From the NCBI GenBank assembly GCA_027493445.1, contig JAOSKU010000001.1, positions 2,128,822 through 2,192,821 of the forward strand: a stretch of DNA of 64,000 nt, in the 5' to 3' direction. Source of the DNA: Thermoleophilia bacterium. Its GTDB lineage: Bacteria; Actinomycetota; Thermoleophilia; RBG-16-64-13. Positions 18,973 through 35,424 of the stretch are shown one piece after another. The notes beneath the pieces were generated by a model. The model did not search any database. It worked only from the letters and a program-made list of their open reading frames with translations, and was not told where the DNA came from. Position 1 is the stretch's first letter. Each line of letters starts with the position of its first letter. Made by a program: the position numbers and the translations under genes.

Positions 18973-19254
18973 TTACGTTCCGAAGAACTCGATCCGATTG
19001 CCGGGAGCGAGCTCGACCACAGCCTTCTTCCACCGACGGGTATGCCCGCGATGGAGACCGCGCCGCTTGGGCTTTGGCTTGACGTTGAGGGTGTTGACCC
19101 CGATGACCGAAACCTTGAAGATCTCCTCCACGGCGCTGCGCACATGCTGCTTCGTGGCTTTGGGGTGCACCTCGAAGGAATACTTGTTGTTGTCGACGGC
19201 CGAGTAGCTCTTCTCGGAGATGACCGGCCGGATGATGATCTGGCGCGCGTCCAT
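18973..19254 (-). CDS. rplW: 50S ribosomal protein L23
   Basis: Docking site for trigger factor and SRP at the tunnel exit. 93 residues, with IIRPVISEKSYSAVDNNKYS and the end PGNRIEFFGT. Its first base is shared with the last base of the rplD stop. Confidence 0.96.
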   Translation of the reverse strand: MDARQIIIRPVISEKSYSAVDNNKYSFEVHPKATKQHVRSAVEEIFKVSVIGVNTLNVKPKPKRRGLHRGHTRRWKKAVVELAPGNRIEFFGT

Positions 19255-19877
19255 CAGGCCTCACCGCCTTCCAGGAGCGCCACGGCCGCCGGCGTGAACA
19301 CCGCGCTGCGGGCCCAGAGGTAGTCCTGCACCTGCACTTCGCTCACAGGTAGCACCCGGGTGTCGGGCAGGTTGCGGAAGCTCAACAGGAGGTTGACCTC
19401 CTGAGGCGAGGCTATCACCAGCAGGGGGGCGGCCAGCTCGGCCAGCCCCAGGATAGCCGCGGCCCGCCGCGTCGACGGCTCGGCGAACTCCGTGTCGGTG
19501 AGGATGCGGACCCCGCCTGACTCCACCAGGTTGCCCAGGGCCATGCGGAAAGCCTTGGAGCGCACCTTCTTGTTGACTTTGAAGCTATGGTCGCGCGGCA
19601 CTGGCGGGAAAGCCAGACCTCCGCCCGTCCAGTGCGGCACCCGGGTCGAGCCCGCGCGGGCTCGACCGGTACCCTTCTGCCGCCAAGGCTTCGCGCCGGA
19701 GCCGGCAACTTGCCCGCGGCTCTTGGCGGCCGCCGTGCCCTGCCGGGCGGCCGCCTGCTCGGCGCGGACGACCTCGTGGAGCAGACCGATGTTGGCCTGA
19801 GCCTCCACCAGCCGCTCCGCCAGCTCGTGCTCGCCGACAACGGCGCCTTTCTCGTCGATCTTCGTTATCGCTGGCAT
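19254..19877 (-). CDS. rplD: 50S ribosomal protein L4
   Basis: Tunnel-lining protein; in some bacteria it also represses the S10 operon. 207 residues with the tunnel-loop stretch [20 protein letters not shown]. Starts four bases after rplC ends. Confidence 0.96.
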   Translation of the reverse strand: MPAITKIDEKGAVVGEHELAERLVEAQANIGLLHEVVRAEQAAARQGTAAAKSRGQVAGSGAKPWRQKGTGRARAGSTRVPHWTGGGLAFPPVPRDHSFKVNKKVRSKAFRMALGNLVESGGVRILTDTEFAEPSTRRAAAILGLAELAAPLLVIASPQEVNLLLSFRNLPDTRVLPVSEVQVQDYLWARSAVFTPAAVALLEGGEA

Positions 19878-19881
19878 GTCC

Positions 19882-20493
19882 CTACCCTTTGATGATGACC
19901 AGGGAGCCCTTGCTCCCCGGCACCGCCCCCTTGATCAGGAGGAGGTTGCGCTCGGCGTCGGTGGCGAAGACGGTCAGCCCGGGCTGCGTAACTCGTGCGT
20001 TGCCCATCTGACCCGGGAGTCGGCTTCCCGGATAGACCCGCGCGGGGTCGGCCGAGGCGCCGATGGAGCCGGGCGCCCGGTGGAACCGGGCCCCGTGGCT
20101 GGCGGGACCGCCCCGGAAGTTATGGCGCTTGACCACGCCCTGAAAGCCCTTGCCCTTGCTGGTGCCGATGACCTTGACGCTGTCTCCGGCGGAAAACGCG
20201 CTCACGTCGACCCGGTCGCCCACGGCCAGATCGTCCTCACCCTGCACCTCGTGCAGGTGCTTCTTGGGGTCGACGCCGGCCTTCTTGAGATGACCGAGCA
20301 ACGGCTTGTTGAGCCGCTTGGCCTTCACGTCGCCAAAGGCGATCTGCGTGGCAGCGTAGCCGTCGTTGGATACGGTTTTCTTCTGCGTGACGACGCAGGG
20401 CCCCGCCTGGATGACGGTCACCGGTGTGACCGTGCCGTCCTCGGCGAAGATCTGGGTCATCCCTATCTTGGTTCCAAGCAGCGTCTTCATCAC
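19882..20493 (-). CDS. rplC: 50S ribosomal protein L3
   Basis: Early-assembly protein whose extension approaches the peptidyl-transferase centre. 203 residues, with [20 protein letters not shown] and the [20 protein letters not shown] loop. The first codons read GTG-ATG; the GTG overlaps the rpsJ stop by four bases, so either could start it. Confidence 0.97.
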   Translation of the reverse strand: MMKTLLGTKIGMTQIFAEDGTVTPVTVIQAGPCVVTQKKTVSNDGYAATQIAFGDVKAKRLNKPLLGHLKKAGVDPKKHLHEVQGEDDLAVGDRVDVSAFSAGDSVKVIGTSKGKGFQGVVKRHNFRGGPASHGARFHRAPGSIGASADPARVYPGSRLPGQMGNARVTQPGLTVFATDAERNLLLIKGAVPGSKGSLVIIKG

Positions 20494-20798
20494 AGCTTGA
20501 TCTCGATGTCCACGCCCGCCGGCAGGTCCATGCGCATCAGCGAGTCCACCGTCTTGGGCGTTGGCTGGTGGATGTCGATGAGGCGTTTGTGCGTGCGGAT
20601 CTCGAAGTGCTCCCGCGAATCCTTGTCCTTGAACGGGCTGCGGATCACGCAGTAGACGTTCTTCTCCGTGGGTAGCGGCACCGGACCACTAATGGTCGCT
20701 CCCGTACGTTCGGCCGTCTCCACGATGCTCCGCGCGCTCTTGTCCACGAGTTCATGGTCGTAAGCTTTGAGCCGTATGCGTATCTTCTGTTGCGCCAA
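20490..20798 (-). CDS. rpsJ: 30S ribosomal protein S10
   Basis: First gene of the S10 operon; the protein also acts as NusE in antitermination. 102 residues starting [20 protein letters not shown], with [20 protein letters not shown]. It lies 69 bases after tuf, a gap that holds a strong GC palindrome. Confidence 0.97.
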   Translation of the reverse strand: MAQQKIRIRLKAYDHELVDKSARSIVETAERTGATISGPVPLPTEKNVYCVIRSPFKDKDSREHFEIRTHKRLIDIHQPTPKTVDSLMRMDLPAGVDIEIKL

Positions 20799-20828
20799 GG
20801 TGTCCTCGTCTCTCTCGGCAGACCTTGT

Positions 20829-20852
20829 GAGGGGGCCCCTGGGGGCCCCCTC
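20829..20852. terminator. GC-rich hairpin between tuf and rpsJ
   Basis: GAGGGGGCCCC and GGGGCCCCCTC pair with only TG between them. The 11-bp all-GC stem lies 16 bases past the tuf stop on the minus strand. No U-tract follows, so it could be a pause site, a partial terminator or an RNA-processing site rather than a full stop. Confidence 0.5.
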
Positions 20853-20867
20853 GGCGTCCGGTGCTTC

Positions 20868-22073
<1,206 letters not shown>

Positions 22074-22160
22074 GTTTCCTCCTCTTTCTTCCTGTCAATC
22101 GCTCAGGCCGCCGCCCGGCGGTCGGCCGTGTTGCCCGCTGGTGGTCGAGGTCTGTCTCTC

Positions 22161-24284
22161 CTACACGCTGCCCCCGCGCTGCCGCGCCACGATCTCCTGG
22201 GCGATCGAGGCGGGGACCTCCGCGTAGTGGCTGAACTGCATGGTGTACACGGCGCGACCCTGGCTCATAGAACGCAGATCGGTCGCGTACCCGAACATCT
22301 CCGCGAGAGGCACCTGAGCCCGAATGACCTGGGCGCCGGCCCGCGGCTCCATGCCCTGGATGTGGCCCCTGCGGGAGTTGAGGTCGCCGATCACGTCGCC
22401 CATGTACTCCTCGGGCACGACGACCTCTACGTCCTCGGTCGGTTCCAGCAGGACTGGCTTGGCCTTCTCGGCCCCCGCCTTGAAGCCCATGGAACCCGCA
22501 ATCTTGAAGGCGATCTCGGAAGAGTCGACCTCATGGTAGGAGCCGTCATAGACCTCCACCTTGACGTCGACCATGGGAAAGCCGGCCAGCACGCCGGTCT
22601 CCATGGCCTCGAGCACCCCCGCCTGCACCGACGGGATGTACTCCCGGGGTACGACCCCCCCCACGATCTTGTTCTCGAAGACAAAGCCTGCTCCCGGCTC
22701 GTTGGGCTCCAAGCGTAGGATCACGTGGCCGTACTGGCCGCGGCCGCCCGTCTGCCGTACAAAGCGCCCCTCGGCCTTGGCGACCGGTCTCGTGATCGTC
22801 TCGCGGTAGGCCACCTGAGGCCGGCCCACGTTGGCATCGACCTTGAACTCGCGCAGCAGCCGGTCGACGATGATCTCCAGGTGGAGCTCGCCCATGCCGG
22901 CGATGATGGTCTGCCCGGTCTCCTCGTCGGTGCGCACCCGGAAAGTGGGATCCTCCTCGGAGAGCCTCATGAGGCTCTCGCCCAGACGATCCTGGTCCGC
23001 CTTGGTCTTTGGCTCGATGGCTACCGAGATCACCGGCTCCGGGAACTCGATGGCTTCCAGCAGGATGGGATGGGCGGGATCGGTCAAGGAATCGCCTGTG
23101 CTCGTGTCTTTGAGGCCCACGGCGGCACCGATGTCGCCGGCAAAGATCTCGGTACGGTCCTCACGGTGGTTGGCGTGCATCTGGAGGATGCGTCCGATAC
23201 GCTCCTTCTTGCCTTTGTTCGTGTTGAGGATGTACGAGCCCGCGCGCAGCACCCCGGAGTACACCCGGAAGAAGGTCAGCTTGCCCACGTAAGGGTCGGC
23301 CATGATCTTGAAGGCCAGGGCGCTGAAAGGAGCGTCGTCGTCCGCTGGACGCGCCACCTCTGCGCCGCTGGTCGGGTCGGTGCCGACGATGGCGGGGATG
23401 TCCACGGGCGAGGGTAGGTAGTCGAGCACGGCGTCAAGCAGCATCTGCACGCCCTTGTTCTTGAAAGCTGAGCCGGCCAGCACAGGGGTCAGCGAGATGG
23501 AGAGGGTGGCCCGCCGGATGGCGCCCTTGAGCTGCTCTTCCGAGAGCTCCTCGCCTTCCAGATAGGCCTCCATGATCTCCTCGTCCACGTCGGCCAGGGC
23601 TTCGATCATCTTGGTCCGGGCCACCTCGGCCGCCTCGGCCTGCTCGTCGGGGACGGGCGCTTCCGTCCAGTCGATGCCCATCTCGTCGTCGTAGAGGTAG
23701 GCCATCCGGCGCACCAAGTCGACCACCCCCCGGAAGGAGTCCTCCTGGCCCACGGGGATCTGCAGGCGCAGCGGGCGTGCGTGCAGGCGATCGATCATGG
23801 TCTGCACGGCGTGCTCGAAGTCGGCGCCGGTGCGGTCCATCTTGTTGATGAACGCAATGCGGGGCACACGGTACTTGTCGGCCTGGCGCCACACCGTCTC
23901 GGATTGGGGCTCCACCCCGGCCACGGAGTCAAAGACCGCCACGGCGCCGTCAAGCACCCGAAGCGACCGCTCGACCTCCATCGTAAAGTCCACGTGCCCG
24001 GGCGTATCTATGATGTTGATGCGATGATGCTTCCACTCGCAGGTGGTGGCGGCCGCAGTGATGGTGATGCCGCGCTCCTGCTCCTGCTGCATCCAGTCCA
24101 TCACGGCGGCGCCGTCGTGCACCTCGCCGATCTTGTACGTGCGACCCGTGTAGTAGAGGATCCGCTCGGTGGTCGTGGTCTTGCCGGCATCGATGTGCGC
24201 CATGATGCCGATGTTCCGGACCCGCGCCAGAGGGAACTTCCGCTTCGCGCCGCTGTCGGTCTTGTTCACTGTCGCTTGTGCCAC
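22161..24284 (-). CDS. fusA: Elongation factor G
   Basis: Translocase GTPase. 707 residues with the P-loop [12 protein letters not shown] (about 29-40), [12 protein letters not shown] and the domain IV-V end with [17 protein letters not shown] start. Follows rpsG after a repeat element and precedes tuf, as in the str operon. Confidence 0.97.
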   Translation of the reverse strand: MAQATVNKTDSGAKRKFPLARVRNIGIMAHIDAGKTTTTERILYYTGRTYKIGEVHDGAAVMDWMQQEQERGITITAAATTCEWKHHRINIIDTPGHVDFTMEVERSLRVLDGAVAVFDSVAGVEPQSETVWRQADKYRVPRIAFINKMDRTGADFEHAVQTMIDRLHARPLRLQIPVGQEDSFRGVVDLVRRMAYLYDDEMGIDWTEAPVPDEQAEAAEVARTKMIEALADVDEEIMEAYLEGEELSEEQLKGAIRRATLSISLTPVLAGSAFKNKGVQMLLDAVLDYLPSPVDIPAIVGTDPTSGAEVARPADDDAPFSALAFKIMADPYVGKLTFFRVYSGVLRAGSYILNTNKGKKERIGRILQMHANHREDRTEIFAGDIGAAVGLKDTSTGDSLTDPAHPILLEAIEFPEPVISVAIEPKTKADQDRLGESLMRLSEEDPTFRVRTDEETGQTIIAGMGELHLEIIVDRLLREFKVDANVGRPQVAYRETITRPVAKAEGRFVRQTGGRGQYGHVILRLEPNEPGAGFVFENKIVGGVVPREYIPSVQAGVLEAMETGVLAGFPMVDVKVEVYDGSYHEVDSSEIAFKIAGSMGFKAGAEKAKPVLLEPTEDVEVVVPEEYMGDVIGDLNSRRGHIQGMEPRAGAQVIRAQVPLAEMFGYATDLRSMSQGRAVYTMQFSHYAEVPASIAQEIVARQRGGSV

Positions 24285-24466
24285 TCTCGTATCTCGTTCT
24301 TTCTCTTCGCTCTCGTCCTACCTGCCGTAACGAGCTTCCTCGTGACCGCAGCAGGACCTTCTCCCGATGACAGCAACAGGACCCGGTTCTCCGACACCCC
24401 TAGTCGCGGAGATCCGGACCCTGAGAGTGTTGCTGAGCCTATATTACCCCAGGTGAACGGGGTTTA

Positions 24467-24628
24467 GCGCTCGTTTCGAAACGAAGCCTTGAGCGCCGAG
24501 GCGCACTGGCCGGCATGATGCGGCGTCCTCGGTCGCGCCCGTAGCTCTGCTACGCGCGCTCCCGGCGTCCTTGCCTCGTACTCGCCCATCGCACCTCGCC
24601 GGCCAAGCGTCATTCTGAACCGAGCTCT
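24467..24628. repeat. Dispersed inverted-repeat element between fusA and rpsG
   Basis: Left arm GCGCTCGTTTCGAAACGAAG, right arm GCGTCATTCTGAACCGAGCT, central hairpin CGTAGCTCTGCTACG. About 160 bp, in the same orientation as the tandem array. It splits the str operon just before fusA. Confidence 0.9.
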
Positions 24629-24641
24629 TGTCCACAAATAC

Positions 24642-25112
24642 CTACCAGCGGTAGTGGGCGAAGGCCTTGTTGGCCTCGGCCATCCGCAGCAGGTCTTCCT
24701 TTTTCTTCATGGTCACGCCGGTGCGATGATAGCTGTCCAGCAGCTCGCCGGCCAAGCGTTCGGCCATGCTCTTCTCCCGGCGCTGGCGGCCATGCGTAAC
24801 CAGCCAGCGGACGGCCAGCGTGTACGAACGCCTGGTGGCCACCTCGACCGGGACCTGGTAGTTGGCCCCGCCGACCCGGCGGGACTTCACTTCCAAGGCC
24901 GGGCGAACGTTCTCAACCGCTTCTTTCAGCACCGCCACCGGGTCGTTGCCGGTGCGCTCGCGAAGAATGTCCAGCGCACCGTAGACGATCCGTTCCGATG
25001 TGGATTTCTTCCCGTCCAGCATCAGGCGGTTCGTCAGCTGGGTCACCAGCCGATTCCGGTACACCGGGTCCGGTTGGATCTCACGCTTGGACGCTCGTGC
25101 TCTCCGTGCCAT
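24642..25112 (-). CDS. rpsG: 30S ribosomal protein S7
   Basis: Nucleates the 30S head and contacts E-site tRNA. 156 residues from the ATG at 25112 ([20 protein letters not shown]), with [20 protein letters not shown] and the end NKAFAHYRW. The longer upstream frame overlaps rpsL. Confidence 0.97.
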   Translation of the reverse strand: MARRARASKREIQPDPVYRNRLVTQLTNRLMLDGKKSTSERIVYGALDILRERTGNDPVAVLKEAVENVRPALEVKSRRVGGANYQVPVEVATRRSYTLAVRWLVTHGRQRREKSMAERLAGELLDSYHRTGVTMKKKEDLLRMAEANKAFAHYRW

Positions 25113-25131
25113 ACCTCGACCTGCCTCCCTG

Positions 25132-25503
25132 CTACCTGCCGGCCTTGACGCCGTACTTGGAGCGACTCTGCTTGCGCTGAGCCACACCGCTGGTGTCGAG
25201 GGCCGCGCGGATGATCTTGTAGCGCACACCAGGCAAGTCCTTGACCCGGCCGCCCCGGATCAACACCACGGAGTGCTCCTGCAAGTTGTGACCGATGCCC
25301 GGAATGTAGGCCGTGACCTCCATGCCGTTCACCAGGCGGACCCGCGCCACCTTCCGCAGAGCAGAGTTCGGCTTCTTGGGGGTGGTGGTATACACACGCG
25401 TACACACGCCCCGCTTCTGCGGCGCGCCCTTCAAAGCGGGCGTCTTGGTCTTCTTGGCCAGATCCTCCCGGCCTTTCTTGATCAACTGGTTGATCGTCGG
25501 CAC
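25132..25503 (-). CDS. rpsL: 30S ribosomal protein S12
   Basis: Decoding-centre protein and the usual site of streptomycin resistance. 123 residues. The two key lysines, K43 ([11 protein letters not shown]) and K88 ([12 protein letters not shown]), are both wild type, so the genotype looks streptomycin sensitive at this gene. First gene of the str operon, with its own promoter upstream. Confidence 0.97.
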   Translation of the reverse strand: MPTINQLIKKGREDLAKKTKTPALKGAPQKRGVCTRVYTTTPKKPNSALRKVARVRLVNGMEVTAYIPGIGHNLQEHSVVLIRGGRVKDLPGVRYKIIRAALDTSGVAQRKQSRSKYGVKAGR

Positions 25504-25598
25504 GTATGCTCCTCAGTCACGCTGTCGATTGCCGCTCGTCGCCTCTTCATCGTCGCGCCGGACAAGCCTGGCCCGGCCGGCCCGAGCCGCGACGGCGA

Positions 25599-25627
25599 AG
25601 TATAACAAAGGCAGTGGGGGGCTGCAA
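25599..25627 (-). promoter_or_regulatory. Promoter for rpsL-rpsG-fusA-tuf
   Basis: On the minus strand TTGCAG (25622-25627) and TATACT (25599-25604) are 17 bases apart, a good sigma-70 type fit, in the 140-base gap between rpoC and rpsL. Transcription would start near 25592, about 90 bases before the rpsL ATG. Confidence 0.75.
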
Positions 25628-25643
25628 GAAACCCGAGCGCTAC

Positions 25644-30093
<4,450 letters not shown>

Positions 30094-30102
30094 GGGAGAC
30101 TC

Positions 30103-33100
30103 CTATTCCTCGTCATCCGGGATGCGCAGGCCGGATTCCTCCGGGTCCAGCACATCGCCGGCGTCATCGTCATCCCCGCCCGCAAGAGCGCCGGCGATGT
30201 CGAAGTCCTCACCCGACTCGGCGGAATCCGACCCGAAATCGAAGACCGCCTCGGCGTCCTCATCGTCCTCGTCGTCGAAGTCGTCCAGCGCCGATCGGGA
30301 GCTGACCAAGGCCGCTTGAGCCTCGGCCGCCCGCTCCTCGGCGCGGCGCCGCGCGGCCAGGTCGATGCCCAGCTCCTCGGCCGCCCGCAGAAGATCATCC
30401 TCCTCCTCGGAGACCTCGAGGGGTCCGCCCTCCTCGCTGATGACGTTGACGTCGAGGCAGAGAGATTGCATCTCCTTCAGCAGCACCTTGAAGCTCTCGG
30501 GGATCCCCGGCCGGCTGATGTTCTCGCCCTTGACGATGGCCTCGTAGGCTTTCACCCGGCCGATGGTGTCGTCGGACTTGATGGTCAGCATCTCCTGCAA
30601 GGTATAGGCCGACCCGTAGGCCTCCAGGGCCCACACCTCCATCTCGCCGAAACGCTGGCCCCCGAACTGGGCTTTCCCGCCCAGCGGCTGCTGGGTGACC
30701 AGGCTGTAGGGGCCGGTGGAGCGGGCATGGATCTTGTCGTCCACCAAGTGATGCAGCTTCAAGATGTACATGTAGCCCACGGTGATCTTCTGATCGTAGG
30801 GATCGCCGGTGAGGCCGTTGTAGAGCAGCACCTTGCCGCTCACGTGGGTGCCCTCCTGCCGAGCCAGGTCGATGCGCATCTGCACCGGGCTGTCGGAGTG
30901 GGCGAGGGCCCAGCCCAGGAGGGCCTGGTCGACATCGGCCTGGGTGGCCCCGTCGAAGACCGGCGTGGCCACCGGCTTGGGCGCCTGGATCGTGGATTCG
31001 TCGACCACATCGTAGTACTTGCGGATGAGGTCCAGCTGCTCCTCCCAGGTGAGGTCCTCGCGGCCGGCGTCGGGATCCTTGCCGGGATCCCTTCCGTTGC
31101 GCTTGAGCGTGAAGAAGCCGTGATGGGCCGCCCAACCGAGGTGGGTCTCCATCACCTGGCCGATGTTCATGCGCGAAGGCACGCCCAGCGGGTTCAAGAT
31201 GATGTCGACCGGGCTGCCATCCTCCATGAAGGGCATGTCTTCCTCGGCCACGATCTTGGAGATGACCCCTTTGTTCCCGTGGCGGCCGGCCAGCTTGTCG
31301 CCCTCGGCGATCTTGCGTTTCTTGGCTACGTAGACGCGCACCAGGCGGTTGACCCCCGGGGAGAGATCGTCGCCGTTCTCGCGGGAGAACTGCTTGACGT
31401 CTATGACCACACCGCGCTCGCCGTGGGGTACCTTGAGCGAGGTATCGCGCACCTCACGCGCCTTCTCCTTGAAGATGGCTCGGATGAGCTTCTCCTCGGC
31501 GGTGAGCTCGGTCTCGCCTTTGGGAGTGATCTTGCCTACCAGCAGGTCGCCCGATATCACCTCGGCCCCGATGCGCACGATGCCTTCCTCGTCGAGGTTA
31601 GCCAGCGACTCTTCAGAACGATTGGGTATGTCGCGCGTGATCTCCTCGTCGCCCAGCTTGGTGGAGCGGGCCTCGACCTCGTACTCCTCGATATGGACCG
31701 AGGTCAGGACGTCGTCTTTCACCAAGCGCTCGCTGATGATGATGGAGTCCTCGAAGTTGTAGCCCTCCCAGCTCATGAAGGCCACGAGCAGGTTGCGGCC
31801 CAGGGCCAGTTCGCCCTCGCAGGTGGAGGCCCCATCGGCCAAGACGTCGCCCACCGCCACCTCGTGGCCCACGACCACGAGCGGCTTCTGGTGGATGAGC
31901 GTGCCTTGGTTGCTCCGCCGGAACTTGAGGAGCTCGTACTTGTCGAGGTCAGCCGAATCGGTCTCCACCAGGATGCGGGTTGCCGAGACGCCCTTCACCC
32001 GGCCCGGGTTGCGGGCCAGGATCACGTCGCCGGTGTCCACCGCGCCCCGGTACTCCATGCCCGTGCCGATCAACGGGGCTTCACTCACCAGGAGGGGCAC
32101 CGCCTGACGCTGCATGTTGGAGCCCATGAGGGCCCGGTTGGCGTCGTTGTGCTCCAGGAAGGGGATGAGCGCCGTGGCTACCGAGACGATCTGCTGAGGG
32201 GAGACGTCCATGAACTGTACGTCTTCCCTGCGGGCGCTCACGTATTCGCCGCCCGGGGAGCGGGCCAGGACCGTGTCGTTGATGAACTCGCCCGTCTCCG
32301 GGTCGAAGGGGGCGCTCGCCTGGGCGATGGTGAAGTTGGCCTCCTCGTAGGCCGTCAACCAGGAGACCTCGTCGGTGACCCGCCCGCCGACCACCTTGCG
32401 GTAGGGCGTCTGGATGAAACCGTACTCGTTGACGGTGGCGAAGCTCGAGAGCGAGCCGATGAGCCCGATATTGGGCCCTTCCGGCGTCTCGATGGGGCAC
32501 ATGCGCCCGTAGTGAGTGGGGTGCACGTCGCGCACTTCCAGGGGCGCCCGCTCCCGGGTGAGACCGCCGGCTCCCAGGGCGGAGAGTCTCCGGCGGTGCG
32601 TGAGGCCGGCCAACGAGTTCGTCTGGTCCATGAACTGGGAGAGCTGCGAGCTCCCGAAGAACTCCTTGAGAGCGGCCACAACCGGCCGGATGTTGATGAT
32701 GGTCTGGGGCGTGATTGTGTCGACGTCCTCGGTTGTCATGCGCTCCTTGACCACCCGCTCCATGCGGGAGAGACCGATGCGGAAAGCCTCCTGTACCAGC
32801 TCGCCCACCGTGCGCAGCCGGCGGTTCCCGAAGTGCTCGTACTCATCGAGACGGTTGGCGACCTCGTCCCAGTTGAGACCGGAGGCCGCCTCGGCCAGAT
32901 CGCGCGCTTCCTCGAAGATCCCCTCGTGGTCGATGGCCACGGGCACGCTCACCAGCTCCTTGACCACGGCGATGATGTCGGCCTTGGTCAGAGTGCGCAC
33001 CGCCAGGTCGGTGTCGAGCCCCAGGCGGGCGTTCACCTTGTGGCGACCAACCTTGGTGAGATCATAGCGTTTGGAATCGAAACAGGTGTTCCACAGGAGC

Positions 33101-33893
33101 GAGCGGCTGGCCTCGAGGGTAGGCGGCTCACCGGGGCGCTGCTTCTTGAAGAGCTCGACCAGAGCCTCATCGACGGCGCGGATCGAGTCCTTCTCGAGCG
33201 TGTTCTTGATGAAGACGTTGTCGTCGAAGAGGGCCAGGATCTCCTCGTCGGTGCCCTCAGCCAACAGGCCGGGCTCGTCGCCCGAAGCCTCGTTCTTGAT
33301 ACCGGCGAGGGCACGCAGGAAGACGGTGGCGGGCAGCTTGCGTTTGCGGTCGATGCGCACGTTGACCGTGCCCCGCTTGTCGATCTCGAACTCCAGCCAG
33401 GAGCCGCGGGAGGGCATGAGGTTGGCCACCAGCACCTGGGTCTGCCTGTTGGTGTCCTTGGGCACCATGACGTACGCGCCCGGGGAGCGCACCAGCTGGG
33501 TCACGATGACCCGCTCGGTGCCGTTGATGATGAAGGTGCCCTGCTCGGTCATCATGGGGAAGTCGCCCATGAAGACGCTCTGCTCGCGGATCTCGCCCGT
33601 CTCTCGGTTTACGAAGGCCACCTTGATGAACAGGGGGCGGCGTAGGTCATATCCTTGTCCCGGCACTCCTCCAGGGAGAGCGGTGATTCGCGGAACTCGT
33701 ATTCCCCGAAATCAACCGCGTACTTGCCGGTGTAGTCCTCGATGGGATTGATGTCCTGGATCGTCTCGCGCAGGCCCTCCTCCACAAACCACCTGAAGGA
33801 GTGGAGCTGGATTGCGATGAGGTTGGGAACATCGAGGATCTGGGAGAGGCTGGAGAAGGATTTTCGCGGTCTGGGAGTCGTCCTGAGGCTCAA
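30103..33893 (-). CDS. rpoB: DNA-directed RNA polymerase subunit beta (frame broken once near the start)
   Basis: About 1,260 residues. The first 85 residues (from a TTG at 33893, with GAGGAG at 33903-33908) contain [20 protein letters not shown]; the rest begins at [16 protein letters not shown]. The two meet at five G (plus strand) at 33633-33637; one more base gives ...[13 protein letters not shown], the normal sequence. The rifampicin region reads [20 protein letters not shown] with RRLSALG following, close to the sensitive type. The last 60 residues are strongly acidic. rpoC follows after nine bases. Confidence 0.94.
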
Positions 33894-33974
33894 ACGGGCT
33901 CACTCCTCGCAGGCTGAAAGGGTTTGCACTGGCTGAATGCGCAAACTCGGATATTACCACTGAGAGCAGGGCGA

Positions 33975-34014
33975 AAACAAGCCCGGCGGGTACCGCTTCG
34001 GGTCCCACCGGGCT
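33975..34014 (-). terminator. Intrinsic terminator after rplL
   Basis: On the minus strand AGCCCGGTGGG pairs with CCCGCCGGGCT and is followed by TTGTTTTC. It lies between rplL and rpoB, where many bacteria have a partial terminator that sets the ratio of ribosomal protein to polymerase subunit expression. Confidence 0.8.
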
Positions 34015-34018
34015 CTGG

Positions 34019-34094
34019 AGCTCGTTCCAAGACGAAGCCTTGGGCCGTCGCGGCCGCTCTGGCCGGACGGCGAAGCGTCATTCCGAACCGAGCT
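34019..34094. repeat. Short (76-bp) deleted copy of the inverted-repeat element with CTGG target duplication
   Basis: Starts AGCTCGTTCCAAGACGAAGC and ends AAGCGTCATTCCGAACCGAG plus CT; the middle is lost. CTGG occurs directly on both sides (34015-34018 and 34095-34098), the cleanest 4-bp target duplication for this shorter class. It sits between the rplL stop and the rplL terminator. Confidence 0.88.
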
Positions 34095-34124
34095 CTGGGC
34101 GCACGCAGCTGCGCCGAGGGAGTA

Positions 34125-34499
34125 TTACTTGACCTCGACCAGGGCGCCGGCTTCCTCCAACTGCTTCTTGATGTCTTCGGCTTCCTCTTTGGGGATGCCT
34201 TGCTTGACCGGGTTCGGGGCCCCATCCACCAGATCCTTCGCTTCCTTCAGCCCCAAGCCGGTGAGGGCACGCACGACCTTGATCACCTGGATCTTCTTGT
34301 CGCCGGCGCCGCTGAGGATCACGTCGAACTCGGTCTTCTCCTCTTCAGCGGCGGCGGCACCGGCGGCCGCGGGGGCGGCCGCCATGGCCATGGGAGCGGC
34401 GGCGGTCACGCCGAACTCCACCTCCAGCGCCTTGACCATGTCGGCCAGCTCGAGGACCGTCATCTTCTTGATCTCTTCGATCAGCTCTTGCGGTGTCAT
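34125..34499 (-). CDS. rplL: 50S ribosomal protein L7/L12
   Basis: Stalk protein that recruits translation factors. 124 residues: N-terminal dimerisation helix ([20 protein letters not shown]), Ala-rich hinge around residues 33-52, and C-terminal domain with [26 protein letters not shown] precedes the ATG. Forms an operon with rplJ. Confidence 0.97.
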   Translation of the reverse strand: MTPQELIEEIKKMTVLELADMVKALEVEFGVTAAAPMAMAAAPAAAGAAAAEEEKTEFDVILSGAGDKKIQVIKVVRALTGLGLKEAKDLVDGAPNPVKQGIPKEEAEDIKKQLEEAGALVEVK

Positions 34500-34560
34500 C
34501 GACTCACTTCCTCCTAGTCACGGGACGGGGCGCACGGGCGCCCACGCATGCACTCGGTAC

Positions 34561-35085
34561 CTATGCGGCCTGGGCCTTCTGTTCGCGGATCTGGTCGAGG
34601 GCCACCACCAGCCCACGCATGGGGCCGGTGAGCACGTTGGCCAGCCCGTACAGCGGCGTCGCGATCCCACCCACGATCCTGGCGATGAGCTCCTCGCGGC
34701 TGGGCAGGGAGGCCATCTGCTCGACTCGCGCGGCCTCGATGACGCGATTCTGCAGGTAGCCGCCCTTGATGGCCAGCTTCTTCTTCTCCTTGATGAAGCC
34801 CTGCAGGGTCTTGGCCGGAGCCACCGGGTCGTCGCCGCAGAACGCGATGGCGGTCGGCCCTTGCAGGAGCGCCTCTAAGCCTTCCAACCCGGCGTCGCCG
34901 GCCGCCCGTTTGGCGAGGGTGTTCTTCACCACCATGAGGGTCGCGCCATCCGCGCGCAGGCGGCCGCGCAGATCGGTGGCCTCGGCCACCGACAGGCCGC
35001 GGAAGTCCACGAGATAGTAGGTCTCGGCCGACTTCATCCTGTCGATGATGGCGTCGACGACCGCGACCTTCTCGGACTTCAGCAT
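34561..35085 (-). CDS. rplJ: 50S ribosomal protein L10
   Basis: Anchors L7/L12 dimers to the ribosome and, as the L10-L12 complex, binds its own leader to repress the operon. 174 residues, starting MLKSEKVAVVDAIIDRMKSA, with VVKNTLAKRAAGDAGLEGLE. AAGGAGG is placed immediately after the attenuator's U-run, so folding and initiation are tightly linked. Confidence 0.96.
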   Translation of the reverse strand: MLKSEKVAVVDAIIDRMKSAETYYLVDFRGLSVAEATDLRGRLRADGATLMVVKNTLAKRAAGDAGLEGLEALLQGPTAIAFCGDDPVAPAKTLQGFIKEKKKLAIKGGYLQNRVIEAARVEQMASLPSREELIARIVGGIATPLYGLANVLTGPMRGLVVALDQIREQKAQAA

Positions 35086-35102
35086 AGACTTCGCCTCCTT
35101 TC

Positions 35103-35245
35103 AAAAAAAATCGTCCACCTCGAAGACAGAGGTGGACGTCACAGCTTCGCGTGCCCGGCACGTCGATGCTTCCGTATCCGCCTCGGCTGGGTGGACCGCT
35201 ACGGTCCGCTTAAGCCGCCCCGCGGGTGGCACCAGCTGTCTCCGG
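35103..35245 (-). promoter_or_regulatory. Ribosomal protein L10 leader with attenuator
   Basis: On the minus strand the RNA has GGAGACAGCUGGUGCC, then GGCUUAAG, then CCCAGCCGAGGCG, the sequence blocks of the known L10 leader. It ends in a 10-bp hairpin (CGTCCACCTC/GAGGTGGACG, 35112-35138) followed by A and eight T (35103-35111), a clear intrinsic terminator. L10-L12 binding would be expected to shift the fold towards termination. The rplJ ribosome-binding site follows directly. Confidence 0.88.
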
Positions 35246-35251
35246 CCTTAA

Positions 35252-35350
35252 CGAGCTCGTCTCAAAACGAAACCCCGGCCGCCGCGGTCGCACGAGGCGG
35301 CACGATGCGGCGTCCTGAAACGAGCTCCAACAACGCGAGCTCCAACAACG
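35252..35350. repeat. Partial inverted-repeat element plus 15-bp direct repeat in the rplJ leader
   Basis: Starts CGAGCTCGTCTCAAAACGAA and ends CCTGAAACGAGCTCC after about 76 bp; the central hairpin is missing. CGAGCTCCAACAACG is then present twice in a row (35321-35350). It lies between the rplJ promoter and the L10-binding part of the leader, so it is transcribed. Confidence 0.8.
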
Positions 35351-35355
35351 CGGTG

Positions 35356-35384
35356 AGTATACTCGCGGGGCCCCGCGCCCGCAA
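35356..35384 (-). promoter_or_regulatory. Promoter for rplJ-rplL (and rpoBC)
   Basis: On the minus strand TTGCGG (35379-35384) and TATACT (35356-35361) are 17 bases apart. It lies after rplA and gives a leader of about 260 bases before rplJ, enough for the element and the L10 leader. Confidence 0.75.
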
Positions 35385-35424
35385 CCAACCCCGCGCCCGA
35401 CCAATTCCGGCGAGCGACGCGCCG

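Noticed and set aside
22090..22110. TTGACA on the minus strand upstream of tuf as a -35 box.
   Set aside because: It is so close to the tuf start that a promoter using it would begin inside the gene; no -10 follows at the right distance.
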